Source: Isoetes taiwanensis (lineage: Eukaryota > Streptophyta > Lycopodiopsida > Isoetales > Isoetaceae). Taken from it: a stretch of 64,000 nt of DNA. Location: contig JAJEKV010000020.1 of NCBI GenBank assembly GCA_021234155.1, positions 1,188,938 to 1,252,937 on the forward strand. Direction: 5' to 3'. The position numbers and the translations under genes were made by a program. The notes under the pieces were generated by a model. The model had not been told where the DNA came from and did not search any database. It saw only the letters and a list, made by a program, of their open reading frames with translations. This document shows positions 1 through 14,206 of the stretch, piece after piece (positions within the stretch are counted from its first letter, which is position 1; the number at the start of each line of letters is the position of its first letter).

Positions 1-1718
1 ACCGTCGTTTTGGCAAGAAGCCTTTGAAGATTCAGAGTTTTAAGGATTTAGATCCAACATTATTGGAGAAGGTAAATTCCGTGTCTAGTAGTTCATCCGA
101 AACTACTGATAATTGGGCCAGGGGTCGCTTTGATGGATGGAGATTACATACTGGTTTAACAATTGATAGAAAGATTGAGGAAATTCCGCTTAATGAGTCT
201 GCTGACCAGCTAGAGAGATTCATTCTCTGCGTACAACGACAAGACGGTACCAGGTTTCCACCCGAGACGTAAGTTCTAACTTTCTTAATTTATTTAGGGT
301 GCAAAATATAGGTTTCTGAATTTAGGTTACTGATTGGTTTAGATTTCTGAATTTAGATTTAATTGCAGAATTTAGGTTTCTGAATTTAGGTTGCAGAATT
401 TTTTGATAGATTCTAACTTTTTCAATTTATTTAGGTTGCAGAATTTGTATCGTACATTCAATAGAATTATGCGGCGTGCCCAAGATCTACGAATTCTCAA
501 TATAAGGCAAGATGAAAATATTATAGATATTTTCCATGACGTGCTATTTGCTAAGGCACGGAAAGCCTTGGAAGTAGCGATGCAGGAATCTGCAACTGCT
601 GGTTGCATCAGAAAGAGGAAGACAGTTGACATACTTAGCAGGGCAGATCAGATTAAGACTTTGGCACATCCAATGCATCAGGTTGGAGTTAATACAGGTT
701 TGCAGAAGAGGTACGCCTTTTATTGCATGACAAGATTCCTTATCCGTGGTGGTAAAGAGCTATGCAAGGTTCGTGATTTTCAATTCAATGTTGGAAAAGA
801 TTTTGTAAGGGATTATATTGAATACTGTGAGACCACTTCTAAGAATTGGACATGCACTATAAATAAGTGCAAGACTGAGGATTTTAGGCAGCCAGTCCGT
901 TATTATGAACCGGATGTTATTAATACTTGGAAGCTTCTATTGTTTCATCTTCCAAATTATGAAGTCAAGGATACAATAGACGGTAGGTTTATCTTCTTGT
1001 CTGCAATTAATCGTCCCATGTCTGATATATGGTATCAGACGAACCATGCATCGCAGAAAGCCATTTCTAATTGGCTGAATGATATGGTCAGCGTTTGTAA
1101 CATTGAAGGTCATTTCACGAATAAGAGCTGCAGGCATACAGCAATTACGCAGATGTCAGTCTCTGGAGTTCCTATAGAGGTTGGTATGGCGATTACAGGG
1201 CATAAGAATCCAGAGTCATACAAGAGGTACGACCAAAGTGGTGTGGTAGCTAAGGCTTCAGCGATGGATGTGTTGTCTAGTGGGAAAAAATATTCTGAGT
1301 CTTTTCAACCTAATGTTGAAAATCTGAATGTTGGTCTGGCTGGTACAAGTGCTGGAAAGGCTGCAGGTTTGTCTAAACCTTTGAGCGATGTGACAAATTC
1401 TCTTCCACCTATTTTAGAAGATGATGAGTACACGCGGGATTTTGCTGCTATGTTAGAGCAGAGGCCAGAGTTGAAGTATTACTTTCCTGATGTTGTTTCT
1501 GATCATGTCAGTACGCGTGCTGCAGATTCTTCCTCTAAGAATATCATTTTGACAGGTAATAAAATTGAACACATTGTCATTAATGTTGGAAGTATGTCTG
1601 AAGCTGGGGCATTGGCTGAAAAATTGTAAGTTTCTGTATTGTTTTGCTTTTTTATATATTACAATCTCATGTGTTTCTATTCTGTTATAGAAAAAATGCT
1701 GCTAATCAGAGATCCTAG
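1..1718 (+). CDS. Crypton-type (DUF3504) tyrosine recombinase gene, 5' end outside window
   Basis: Three exons are visible: <3-268, 435-1625 and 1691-1718 (stop TAG 1716-1718). Intron 1 (269-434) splits a Thr codon and intron 2 (1626-1690) splits a Leu codon; both are GT-AG and keep frame. The first exon is open to the window edge, so the true start lies upstream. The joined product runs through the N-terminal SAM-like segment (VQRQDGTRFPPET then LQNLYRTFNRIMR) into a catalytic domain. IRGGKEL carries the first catalytic Arg (codon 745), NKSCRHT the second (1132), TGHK the His (1201), and SYKRYD ends in the candidate nucleophile Tyr (1228). This is the layout of Crypton-derived proteins such as the ZMYM/QRICH1/KCTD1 recombinase-like domains. 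The reading frame has no stops or frameshifts, unlike the other transposon genes here. It could be a young element gene or a domesticated one; no element termini were found. Confidence 0.75.
269..434 (+). other. Intron 1 of recombinase gene, with internal duplication of its acceptor region
   Basis: The intron starts GTAAGT and ends in TTTATTTAG. A block near 272-308 (ttctaactttcttaatttat, then ttaggg) closely matches 410-446 (ttctaactttttcaatttat, then ttaggt). The acceptor region with its pyrimidine stretch therefore exists twice. The intervening DNA repeats the phrase 'tttctgaatttagg' several times. Only the second acceptor keeps the frame of the recombinase. Confidence 0.7.
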
Positions 1719-4700
1719 AAGATCTAATCTGAAATTGGAGTTGGAGGTTGAAGCTTTAATCTGAAATAGGAGTTGGAGATTGGAACTTGAAAATCCAGCA
1801 AACTATTTTCTAAAGTTTTTGATGTGTGGTAAATGTTGAAATCGATTTAAACTTCAGGATTGTGATCTTCAGGGTTGTAAATGTTGTTATCGATTTAAAC
1901 TTCAGCATTTAAACTTCAGGATGGCAAATATGGATTAAAAAAAAAACTCTTGATATGGGTGCAAAAATTTCTTCAGAAAACTGTTTTGTATGTAAACCTG
2001 CTATAGCCTGTAACCACGGAATGGTAGACTCAACTACCATTCTGCAATAGAATTGGATGCCACGTGGCAGCACCACAATAAGCCACAACAAAATTTTGTG
2101 ACCCAAATACCATATTGTTGCCTACAATTTCCTTTAAATTTAAAGTCAACCAACAAGTTTCTTACAAATTAGAATCTTACCTACAATTTCCTACAATTTT
2201 CTGTAAGTTACATGCCAGTAAGCACATTTCTAGAATTCGCATGCATATAAAATATATAATAAGACAGAGCCACGACAAGTTGGTATCTTATATAATAAGA
2301 ATGAGCCATGATAAATTTATCTCAAAAAATAAAGCAGTAATAGCTTGTAAACTATTACCAGCTTTTATAATAAAAGTCACATGAAGATTAGTCATCAAGA
2401 TCAAGTTCATCTTCATGTCCATCTTCAGTCACTTCAACCTCACATTGGTCCAACCATTTTGATTAGCTCTTCTACTTTCAAGCTCCAAGGCGTGATCTCT
2501 TTCGAGGAGCCATTAAGATTTACCTGAAGAAGTAAAAGCCATTTGCATTGGATTTAGAAGCAATTTGTATTGTTGCATTTTAAGCATTATACTGTAGTTA
2601 CAAATTTGAGAACACTAATATCATATACAAACAACTCTGCTTTCCCTGCTTTGATGCTAGATAGAAATACAATAAAAACATACACTACTAACCTGGTTCA
2701 AGATCTTCAGTTTGGGTAGAAATCTAGTGTAGTATCGTATTATCAAGGGGAGTATCACACCACAAAAAACCGTTGGTGTTCTTTCACCACCAAATAAGAA
2801 AGTAAAAGAAATAAGAGAGTAAAAGAAATAAAACATACAAATCCTAAGCAATAAGAAAGACAAACAAACCCAAGCTTAACGAGCCTTACCTTAGTATGGG
2901 CGCATCATGGGAAAATTCTTCTCTGCTGGAGTTGCATCCCACCACCAGCAATGAAATTTGTGATGGGAGATGCTCTCACCAAATGCTTGCATGTCTTGCT
3001 TACTAACAGAATTCCTTTCCACCAAATCATCTAAACTTCTTAGCCTGATGCTATTCTGCTCCCTGGTGCTGCAAGTATTAGAGCCTCATGCTATTATGCT
3101 CCCTGCTGCTATTCTACTTCCAAATGCGAAAATGCTTCTTTGCTATTCTACTTCAGTTTCTTTGCAAAATGCTTGAGAAGATTGGTGACTCCCACCCAGC
3201 GGCCAAGTAAATCTGGTCCTCTCTGGCTCTCAAACGATGCCGCCTAAAACCCTAAACCTAAATATAAATGTAAAATTCGAAAAGGGGTATTTATGGAATA
3301 TCCGGTAATGAAAATAACACATTGCTAAATTCCCCCTCTTTTTTTCCCATCCGCACTTTTTTCTGAAAAGTGGCAGTTTTGCTCGGGGGCAGAACTGGCT
3401 ACTTTTTTCCTAACATGCATTTTTTCGAATTTGCACGGTAGGTTACAATGGTTCCAGGGAATTTTCCGAACCAAGCTCTAGGCAGAGCACAACTTCACAT
3501 CGTATCCGCCTTAAATATCATTAGACATGGTCATATTTAAACTAGGGGCATATCTATCATATACCCCAAGTCTTTTTTGTTATGTTAACGTGTACAGACA
3601 TCAGACATCAGATAGGCAAAAAAATATCTTTGTCATTGTGACATTTCCCAAACCTATATGATGCTCCCTTCATACAAATACGAGAAATTCCCCTCCCATG
3701 GCGACTACATCACCATAGAAAGGCCCTCCGTCTGCCTCGGACCACTTGTGATAGCCGGGTGAAGGACACGAGGTGTCATTCATCCCATGCCTTCTATGGA
3801 AATCCTATGTAGCAGAAGCGTATATAAAAGTTAGCACGTAGCACACAATATATAAAATAATATGCCATCTCCAAGGGCGGACCATCCATCGATAGTACAA
3901 CACCTCATAATAGTAGAGAACATAATATATGCATCAAAAATGAAGGGTCTAATCCTAGGCTCAGACTCAATGGTGTCAATGAAAGGCAGGGCCTCCGGAC
4001 ATCAACAGACAGAATAGTGGCAATGGCGTTGACTGGAATAGAACTATGGCTAGGGTAGTCCACTCCATCCGTCCCATCTTGTGTACATTTTGCAGATAGG
4101 CTGAGTCATGCTATGGCTTGGTTTTTGGAGACGCAATCTCAATGAGTCACCCTATGAGACTACTCTGAGTTATATCTCCCCGGTCCGATGAGGCAAAGAA
4201 AGGAGGAATCCCTTCCTGGAGCATGGTGCTTCCATGGGTGTCTAGAGGATCGTGGCCCCACTGGCGACCACGCATCCGTATCTGACATGAACCCCCCAAA
4301 CTCCATAGGCCACCCCAGTGCATCCATTGAGCCCAGGACGTCCCTACAGGTACGTATCCCGCGACCTAGACGGTGTCAGATCCATACTTGGCCTATATGC
4401 AATGACCGACTATAGATCCAGCCACTATAGGAAGTCTTGTAGCCACGCTAGGCAAGGTTCCACCTCCACTTTACCACCATGATCCTTATATGATGTTCAA
4501 CCACATCATACCATCGACAGTCAGGAGGGCTCTTGTGCACATGCCACATTTAATGGGTTTTAAGGGGTTCTAATTAGGAGTATCTCTATTCCTAGATGGC
4601 CTTTAGGTCTCTACCCCCTCTAGCCCATACACACAGGAGGAACAGAAAGAGAGAGCAATCATATACAAAACATCCATCATAATCTCAAATAGAACATAAA

Positions 4701-5130
4701 ATAGAGTCTGATCATCCATCTATTTATACAAGGATCAGATGGAAACATAAACTCCTGAATATTAACTTATCTCTTGACTAGATCCGTTATCCCGAAGAAC
4801 ATCCATGAATCAAGTATGATTACAGTGTTCAAGCAGCTTCTCCCTTCAAGAGGCTGAATTGGGGGTGGAGGTCCAACTTGCCCCCTCAACGTAGCAAGCC
4901 TCCGCTGGCCCATCGAGTTGGACCAGGTGTCTCCTCCTAATTAACCTACATATACTAATTAATAACATGAATTAGCCCAATTAGGTTAATTAGCTTAATT
5001 AACTTATGACAATTTAGTATAGCTAATATAAACCCTTTTAAGGTAACCCCTAATGACCCATAATGGTCCAAATTACATAGTGATGTGTTATTGTATTTAT
5101 ACATATAGCTATAGATATGTGTAACGTCAC
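1719..5130. other. Intergenic DNA, including a possible gypsy LTR
   Basis: The 3' flank of the recombinase gene has two near-copies of a phrase containing 'atcgatttaaacttcagga' (about 1840-1922). The rest is AT-rich with no coding signal. The stretch from about 3700 to 5130 adjoins the polypurine tract of the minus-strand chromovirus and is probably partly its 3' LTR, but I could not find the far LTR end. Confidence 0.4.
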
Positions 5131-5146
5131 ATTCTACCCCCTTTGG
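5131..5146 (-). other. Chromovirus polypurine tract and start of its 3' LTR
   Basis: Read on the minus strand, 'gaggacaacattattccaaa' is followed by GGGGGTAGAA and then TGTGACGTTACAC. A purine run ending in a TGTGA LTR start is typical just after the chromodomain of plant chromoviruses. It lies downstream of the integrase and chromodomain on the same strand. The 3' LTR would extend to lower coordinates. Confidence 0.55.
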
Positions 5147-5779
5147 AATAATGTTGTCCTCAGCGTTAAGGTTCGGTGGTTAATTTATAAAAACACTTAT
5201 TATTTGATTAGAAGGCAAAACATACTTCATCATGTAATAGAAAAGTTACATAAAGATCACAGGTGATCAAAGTTTTGGACTGTAGTCCATCCATACTACC
5301 ACATAACATAACATAGATATGGGGAACAAACAGGAAGGTCTTCAATGGACCATGGGGGTACAATATAATATGTGTAAAACAAAACACATAACAAAACAAA
5401 ACATGGCCCCTGAGTGAGCCGTCAGAGAACTGCAGATGCCAGAATATGCACTATTGACCTGTAGAATCACAGTACATCAGTACTTTATATAATTATTTGT
5501 GGTTGAAAGAACCACCTCCTTTAAACAAAAGAATGAAAATGAGGGAATCTTGTCATGCCTAAGGCTTGCAATTTGTCTCGGCGTAAGGAATGACAATGTT
5601 CCCATTATGGCCATAGACAAACGCATCCTAATATGCCTATATGGTCATTCTCATCCTCGGATGGATCTAAGCCCAACCCCCTGCATGACCCCTACCGGAG
5701 CTAGCACTCAACTGCCTGTCATTGGAGTTGGAGTCTATAGCATCTTGGATGGTTCGACTTTGGCATTGTCACATAAAGT

Positions 5780-7366
5780 CTGAAGAAGCCTTATCGAGAT
5801 CTTGCTTAATGACCCAAGTAGCATCCTCCGTCGGCAAGTTTTTTGTTTGTTGAAGGACGTCAGACTTTATTCAATCAAAGAGTCAAATACAAGTATAAAT
5901 GCAGAGACAGGAATAAAATCTCAGCGGATAAGCGGAGACCCACCGAGTGAAGCAACCTGCCTAAGCATAAGAGTGCACATCCAAATACTCCTCAAAAATC
6001 AATCGCCTCTTGCGAGGGGCAAGTGAAGAACAATGATACGACTTTACAATGTAACCTTGCCTGGCCTTGTAACTCTGTCCAGGTACTTGGGTAAATTGCC
6101 AAAAGCAGTTGTTGACTTGTTAGTGAAACCTGAAAAAGGGAAAACAACCAGTCCCATACCTGTCTAAGGTGTTCACACATGAAAAAGCAATGCTCCATGG
6201 GCTCAGATCCACGCTTGCATACTGGACACTGATTTGATATTCTAGGGTTAAACTTATGGACAAGCACATTAACCCGCAGACACCTATGAAGAATCTGCCA
6301 CCAAAGAACTGCCACTTTAGGATGAAGTAGCTTGTCCCATGCCCAAGACCACACCTTCTGCCATTGATGAGGAGGAAGTTGAAGAGACCACTTATTAGAC
6401 GGAGGAAGAATATCAGTATCAGTATCCGTCGGCAAGTGTTTCCACTTAACCAAATACTGCAATATCTGCGTTCTTTTTGTTTGCTTATATGATCTATAGA
6501 GAAGAGCTTCTGAAATGATCTCCAATTGTTCGCCAATCATTTCCAGAAGTGTCGATGTATCAAGGATCTCATGAGGATCTGGAGTATGCTTCTTCAAAAG
6601 GCTTACATGAAAAACTTTATGGACTTTGAGGTGTGCAGGCAAATTCAACTTATAAGCTTGAGGACCTATTCGTTAAATTATCTCGAAGGGTCCCATCCAA
6701 CGTAGTGCCAGTTTCTTGCAATTGCCAATCTTGAGCTTGTCCTGCTTAACCTTGATTTTCCAACATACCAAATCACCAACTTGAAACTCGCGTGGCGTTC
6801 GATGCTTGTCTGCAATACTCTTTTGTCGACTTCGTGCTGCCAACAGATACCCATAGAGTTCCTCTACCAAGACTTGCATATTTGTAACGATTGCTGTGAG
6901 ACTTCCACCTTGGAAACCGGGTTATGCCACGTATCTGGAGTGAAGCATTGGTAGCCATAGTTAATCATAAATGGAGACGTTCTTGAAGAGTCATGTTTGG
7001 TACTATTATAGGGAAATTCCACCAAATGAATATAGTCTCCCCAATGTGATTGCTTATTCCAAACATAATTTTGTAGCATATCCTCAATGATGTAGTTGGT
7101 ACACTTCGTCTGACCATCTATCTAAGGGTGAGACGCGGTACTCATGGTGAGCTTGGTTTGTATAGTACTAATTTTTTTTTTCAAAAGGCACTAACGAACT
7201 TAGGATCACGATCTGAAATAATGGTGCGTGGCATTCCATGGAGTCTGAAAAATCTCTTTGGAGAATAAGAGTGTCGTATCCAAATTGGTATCTGTGATGC
7301 GACATGGCAAAACATGTGCCATCTTGGAAAGCTTGTCGACCACCACCATCAAGGCATCAAACTCCC
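5780..7366 (-). pseudogene. Chromovirus (Ty3/gypsy) integrase and chromodomain remnant
   Basis: On the minus strand, integrase core pieces read DALMVVVDKLSKMAHV (about 7320-7355), ISDRDPKF (about 7200-7220) and STASHP...DGQT (about 7110-7140). They continue into WGDYIHLVEFPYNSTKH (about 7020) and the C-terminal domain, FQVGDLVCWKIKVKQDKLK to LRWMGPFEII (about 6680-6790). VHKVFHVSLLKKH (about 6590-6625) follows, then a chromodomain beginning ILQYLVKWKHLPTD near 6440. The chromodomain resumes at 5827 as EDATWVIKQDLDKA after an inserted LINE fragment. Stops and frameshifts occur throughout. Reverse transcriptase and RNase H are absent, and homology stops at about 7366, where a foldback repeat begins. 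Confidence 0.8.
5840..6424 (-). mobile_element. 5'-truncated LINE inserted in the chromodomain (zf-RVT fragment)
   Basis: The insert is flanked by a perfect 13-bp direct repeat, tccgtcggcaagt, at 5827-5839 and 6425-6437. Its 3' end lies at low coordinates, where the plus strand shows a T-rich run (a short poly(A) on the minus strand). Removing the insert restores the chromodomain frame (KHLPT/EDATW). The insert encodes a zf-RVT region: WSWAWDKLLHPKVAVLWWQI, then CPVCKRGSEPMEHCFFMCEH with its CX2C...HX4C pattern. It reads in frame with the upstream chromodomain, making a chimeric ORF from 6648 to 5992. It belongs to a different LINE lineage from the large family elsewhere in the window. Confidence 0.88.
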
Positions 7367-7468
7367 TAAGGGTCCGTGGCATTAGGGATTTTTTGAAATC
7401 ATAAAAGGGTTTTCTAAGAACTGCTGACTAAGCTATATGAACTACCAATCAGAAAACAAAACTGGTAA

Positions 7469-7827
7469 TCCAGTCAGCAAAACAATTATAACTAACTTAC
7501 TGGATCACATTTTCTAGCATGAATGTTGATAGAAATGTTCAAATGAGCTCTTGTTTGGTGCAATAGATAGATCTCATGAGATTTTTTCAATCTTAGGTGG
7601 TTTGCATATCCTTTAGCCCCATAGGATAGTAAAAAAATATAAAAAACAATGTTTTTTAGAGTTTGACAATCACAAGTGGTTAAAATATGTGCAAAGCACC
7701 AAGGTTGGAAAGATCTCATTGAGATCTATCTATTGCGCTAAACGAGAGCTCATTTGGACTTTTCTATCAAAAGTTATGCTAGGAAATGTGATCCAGTGAG
7801 TTAGTTATAATAGTTTTGCTGACTGGA
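7469..7827. repeat. Long foldback (inverted-repeat) element
   Basis: The left arm 7469-7616 and the right arm 7679-7827 are reverse complements over about 148 bases with moderate mismatches. They begin TCCAGTCAGCAAAAC on both strands and share the blocks 'actggatcacattt' and 'caatagatagatctcat'. The loop is about 60 nt. The element abuts the broken integrase core. It looks like a MITE or foldback whose transcript would form a long hairpin. Confidence 0.8.
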
Positions 7828-7908
7828 CCCGTCAGACTCTGATTTCTGCTACCAGTTAGTTATAACAGTTTTGCTGACTGGACCCGTCAAGCTCTAATTT
7901 CTGCTACC
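7799..7908. repeat. Tandem duplication of about 55 bp
   Basis: Two adjacent copies run from 'gttagttataa(t/c)agttt' through 'gctgactggacccgtca' to 'atttctgctacca'. The first copy overlaps the right end of the foldback element, so the terminal part of its arm was duplicated after insertion. Confidence 0.75.
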
Positions 7909-7910
7909 AT

Positions 7911-8430
7911 CTCCCTTTACTTCGGAACTATTTGATGTTCTTATATTTCCTATTGTTGAGGCTGTTCTTGCTGCTCCTCCTGCTATGGCTGCTCTTGCTG
8001 TTGCTCCTCACCTTCTAAAAGGGAACCAAGAACGACCATCTCTCTTGTCTGCTGCGAGGATTCTTGTGCCTCTTCATCTTAATTTTGAATTTCTTTAATT
8101 TTCTTCTATGATTTTTTGCTACCAATTGAACATGCACCACATTCCACTGGGATCTCCAATAGGGATGATTCTTCGACGCACTTCGCGTGGAATTCTGGCA
8201 TTCATGCATAATTTCGTGCTATTTTTTACTAGAATGTTCATTGAATCAATTATTTTTCCCTCCCCAAGTCTACAACTTAGTCTAATCTATGACCCTGCTA
8301 ATGGGAAAGAACTTTTTCTCCCATTTTCGAGGTTCAAAACTGAAATCTTCACTCTATTTCCTTGCCTAGGCCGGCTAGCTACCTATCTAGGGTCATAGCC
8401 AGTGCATGATCTTGGTCAACCAAGATCATT
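7911..8430 (-). pseudogene. Possible gag/leader remnant of the chromovirus
   Basis: This stretch lies between the foldback element and a primer-binding-site-like sequence. On the minus strand it has a Glu/Gln-rich coding-like run (about 7940-8010, EEQQQEQ and EEQQEQPQQ) and broken short frames. Its place just downstream of a primer binding site is where leader and gag should be. No gag motif is clear, so this call rests mainly on position. Confidence 0.3.
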
Positions 8431-8442
8431 GCTCTGATACCA
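8431..8442 (-). other. Primer binding site for initiator Met tRNA, with the LTR end at 8444
   Basis: The plus-strand GCTCTGATACCA is the reverse complement of TGGTATCAGAGC, the classic plant gypsy primer binding site. One base separates it from TGTGATGCTCTGAAG (8444 onward), which on the minus strand is an LTR ending in CA. Orientation and distance agree with the minus-strand chromovirus, whose gag-to-integrase interior has been mostly lost. Confidence 0.65.
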
Positions 8443-12055
<3,613 letters not shown>

Positions 12056-13796
12056 ATATGTCAATCTTCTTTCCACTAGAAGTCGTGAACAGTTCAAAGT
12101 ATATTGGAAATGACTTAAGATGACTGAAATTTCTGATGCGAGATCATTATTTTCAGTTACTGGGTTATACACAATCAATTTTCAAGGTTTTTGACAACTG
12201 AGCAGGTCTTCTGACAAACACAACCGGAAGGATCAGTTCATTTGTCAATTAGGTATTTAAGGATGTGCATTTGCACGTGGTTTCTTAACATCAATAAGGT
12301 TTTCTTATAGGCCAACTATTAATTTTATTGAGAGGACCCATCCACACTGCAAATGGATTATCTTAGAGCCGTCATTGTAATCTCAATAAAAAAATTCAGG
12401 TACACTTTGCTATTTTTATGGACATGATATTGCAGGACATGACGAATTGATGTTTAGGCAACTAACGTTTTCTGCTCTTGATTTTTTTTAACTAATTTGC
12501 AGCGAATACATCTTTTGTCCCTTTAACTAACATGTTTGGAATTAGTTTCTGGCGGTGGTGAAATTTCTAAGCTGATTTCTTTCCTTCAGCCCTTTTGCCA
12601 TATTTGCATCAATAGTTTCACTGCCTGACTGTTGGTTGCTTGCTTTATGCAATCTGAAATCAAGAAGTGAGGCTTACAGGGAAGGTAACCGTACATATTG
12701 AGCATTGACAGAGTTTGTCGAATATGGCCTTTTAGTAAAATGATTCCTTTTCGTTCGCTTGACCAATTATAGAAGCACGTCATTTTTTTTGTGTATCTTA
12801 ATTTGCATTCTATGTATTATAAACTTTAAACTGGCTGAAGGTCTTGCATGTCTAAGTAGATATTGTGAATTTCAGTCTAGAGTATGGACGCTTTCCAAAA
12901 AAGATATATGTTAGAGGCATTGATTTGGTGAGTAGTTTGGCAGCGATAAAAGAGGAAACAGAAACAATAACACTCAATTATCTTTCTTTATGCTTTTTAC
13001 ATTCAATGCGTAAGAGATATAAGTGGCTGTGATGCTTTGTTAAAAGTCTTTCCTCAAAATTTTCTGATGTGAATTACATGGAAACACTATAATTCCGTGG
13101 TAAGCATTTTTAGCTCCCAAACATTCTAGGGCATTATTTTGATGCAAAAACCGTTAGGATGTTGTTAGTGGCTTGCACGGTCATTGTGGATTGAAAATAT
13201 AATGCTCTCATATTACAGAGCAAGAAGTGATGAACTACATGTAAAATTGATAACTTTTGGATTATTTTGTTGAGTAAAATGATACCGCTTTGTGAGTTAG
13301 CTTTTATAAAGTATCTCCCAAAGTTGGAGGAACGTGTTGCTTTATGTCGTTGCTAACAAACGTGGCTAGAAAGAGAACATATCATGTTTTTTACGGAAAT
13401 GTTACATACAATTAACTAGCTAAAATATAGCCATGCAATCATGTAAAATATAGCCATGCAATCATGTTGAGATATTATTGAGTCACCTACTATAGGTCCA
13501 GGTGGTTGTTTCATCCGGTGGAAAGTGGCTCAAATGGTAAAGCATGTAAAATTTAGCAACAATTGTAATCTGCGTTATGGTGAACTCCTAAATTTCCATT
13601 TTGTGGGGTAGAAGTGGGTCAAACTTTCTGGCAATAGCAGTAGATCTGCTCCAAGTTGCCGCCATTCACAGGGGCCCTTCTGCTATTGCTGGAATGGGAT
13701 CCTCCCATTCTTCCATACATAGGAATAATCGGGGCATTAACTTTAGATAACATGCTTTAAATGTGAAACTGATTGGGTTCATACACGAGCGAAATA
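12056..13796. other. 3' flank of threonine synthase, no gene seen
   Basis: AT-rich DNA. It has a small tandem repeat at about 13420-13465 (aaaatatagccatgcaatca twice). Near 13525 is a weak A-box-like phrase (gtggctcaaatggtaaagca) with no B box, so it is not called as a tRNA. Confidence 0.6.
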
Positions 13797-14130
13797 TTGG
13801 CTCCCAAAAGGGGGTTGGATTCCTAAAAATGGCGAGTCGAATATGCTGTCGTTTATTTTCAAGTTGAGTCTCATTCATATAATGTAAGGATTAGTTTCAT
13901 TGTAATAACGTTGCGCGGCGCAGATGGTTAGTTCGTTTGGTTTTCAAATTCCTTGGGCGAGTTCGACCGCCTTTAACATTTGTTTACTTTCGAGGGGTAT
14001 TCGACTTGCACAATATTTTTTGGACGTATTTGACTTACACAATTTACATGCAACTCTACGAGTCGAATACCTGCAAAATAGAATCCAATATACGAGTCCC
14101 ATTGGAATCCAACCCATAATCGGGAGCCAA
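13797..14130. mobile_element. MITE copy A, TTGGCTCCC termini, TA target site, embedded tRNA-like segment
   Basis: Terminal inverted repeats start TTGGCTCCC and share GGGTTGGATTCC further in; each end abuts TA. The element is 334 bp. Inside, 13914-13968 reads like a tRNA-derived promoter: an A box (ggcgcagatggttag) and a B box (gagttcgacc) about 40 bp apart. Copy B at 16559 has the same structure. The inverted repeats may extend about 20 bp beyond the TA, since the flanks of the two copies also resemble each other. Confidence 0.8.
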
Positions 14131-14206
14131 TAAATGCACCGGTTCACATAGTGACAATGGCTACATATATAACATTGATCAGTTGGACTACAATTAGCAT
14201 AGAAAG

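Noticed and set aside
3246-3262. aaaccctaaacctaaa as telomere-like repeat (also near 10268 and 42890)
   Set aside because: Only one or two units, not an array; common by chance in plant DNA.
3746-5131. Full 3' LTR of the minus-strand chromovirus
   Set aside because: The inner edge is plausible, but no sequence matching the other LTR end could be found, so the length is not claimed.
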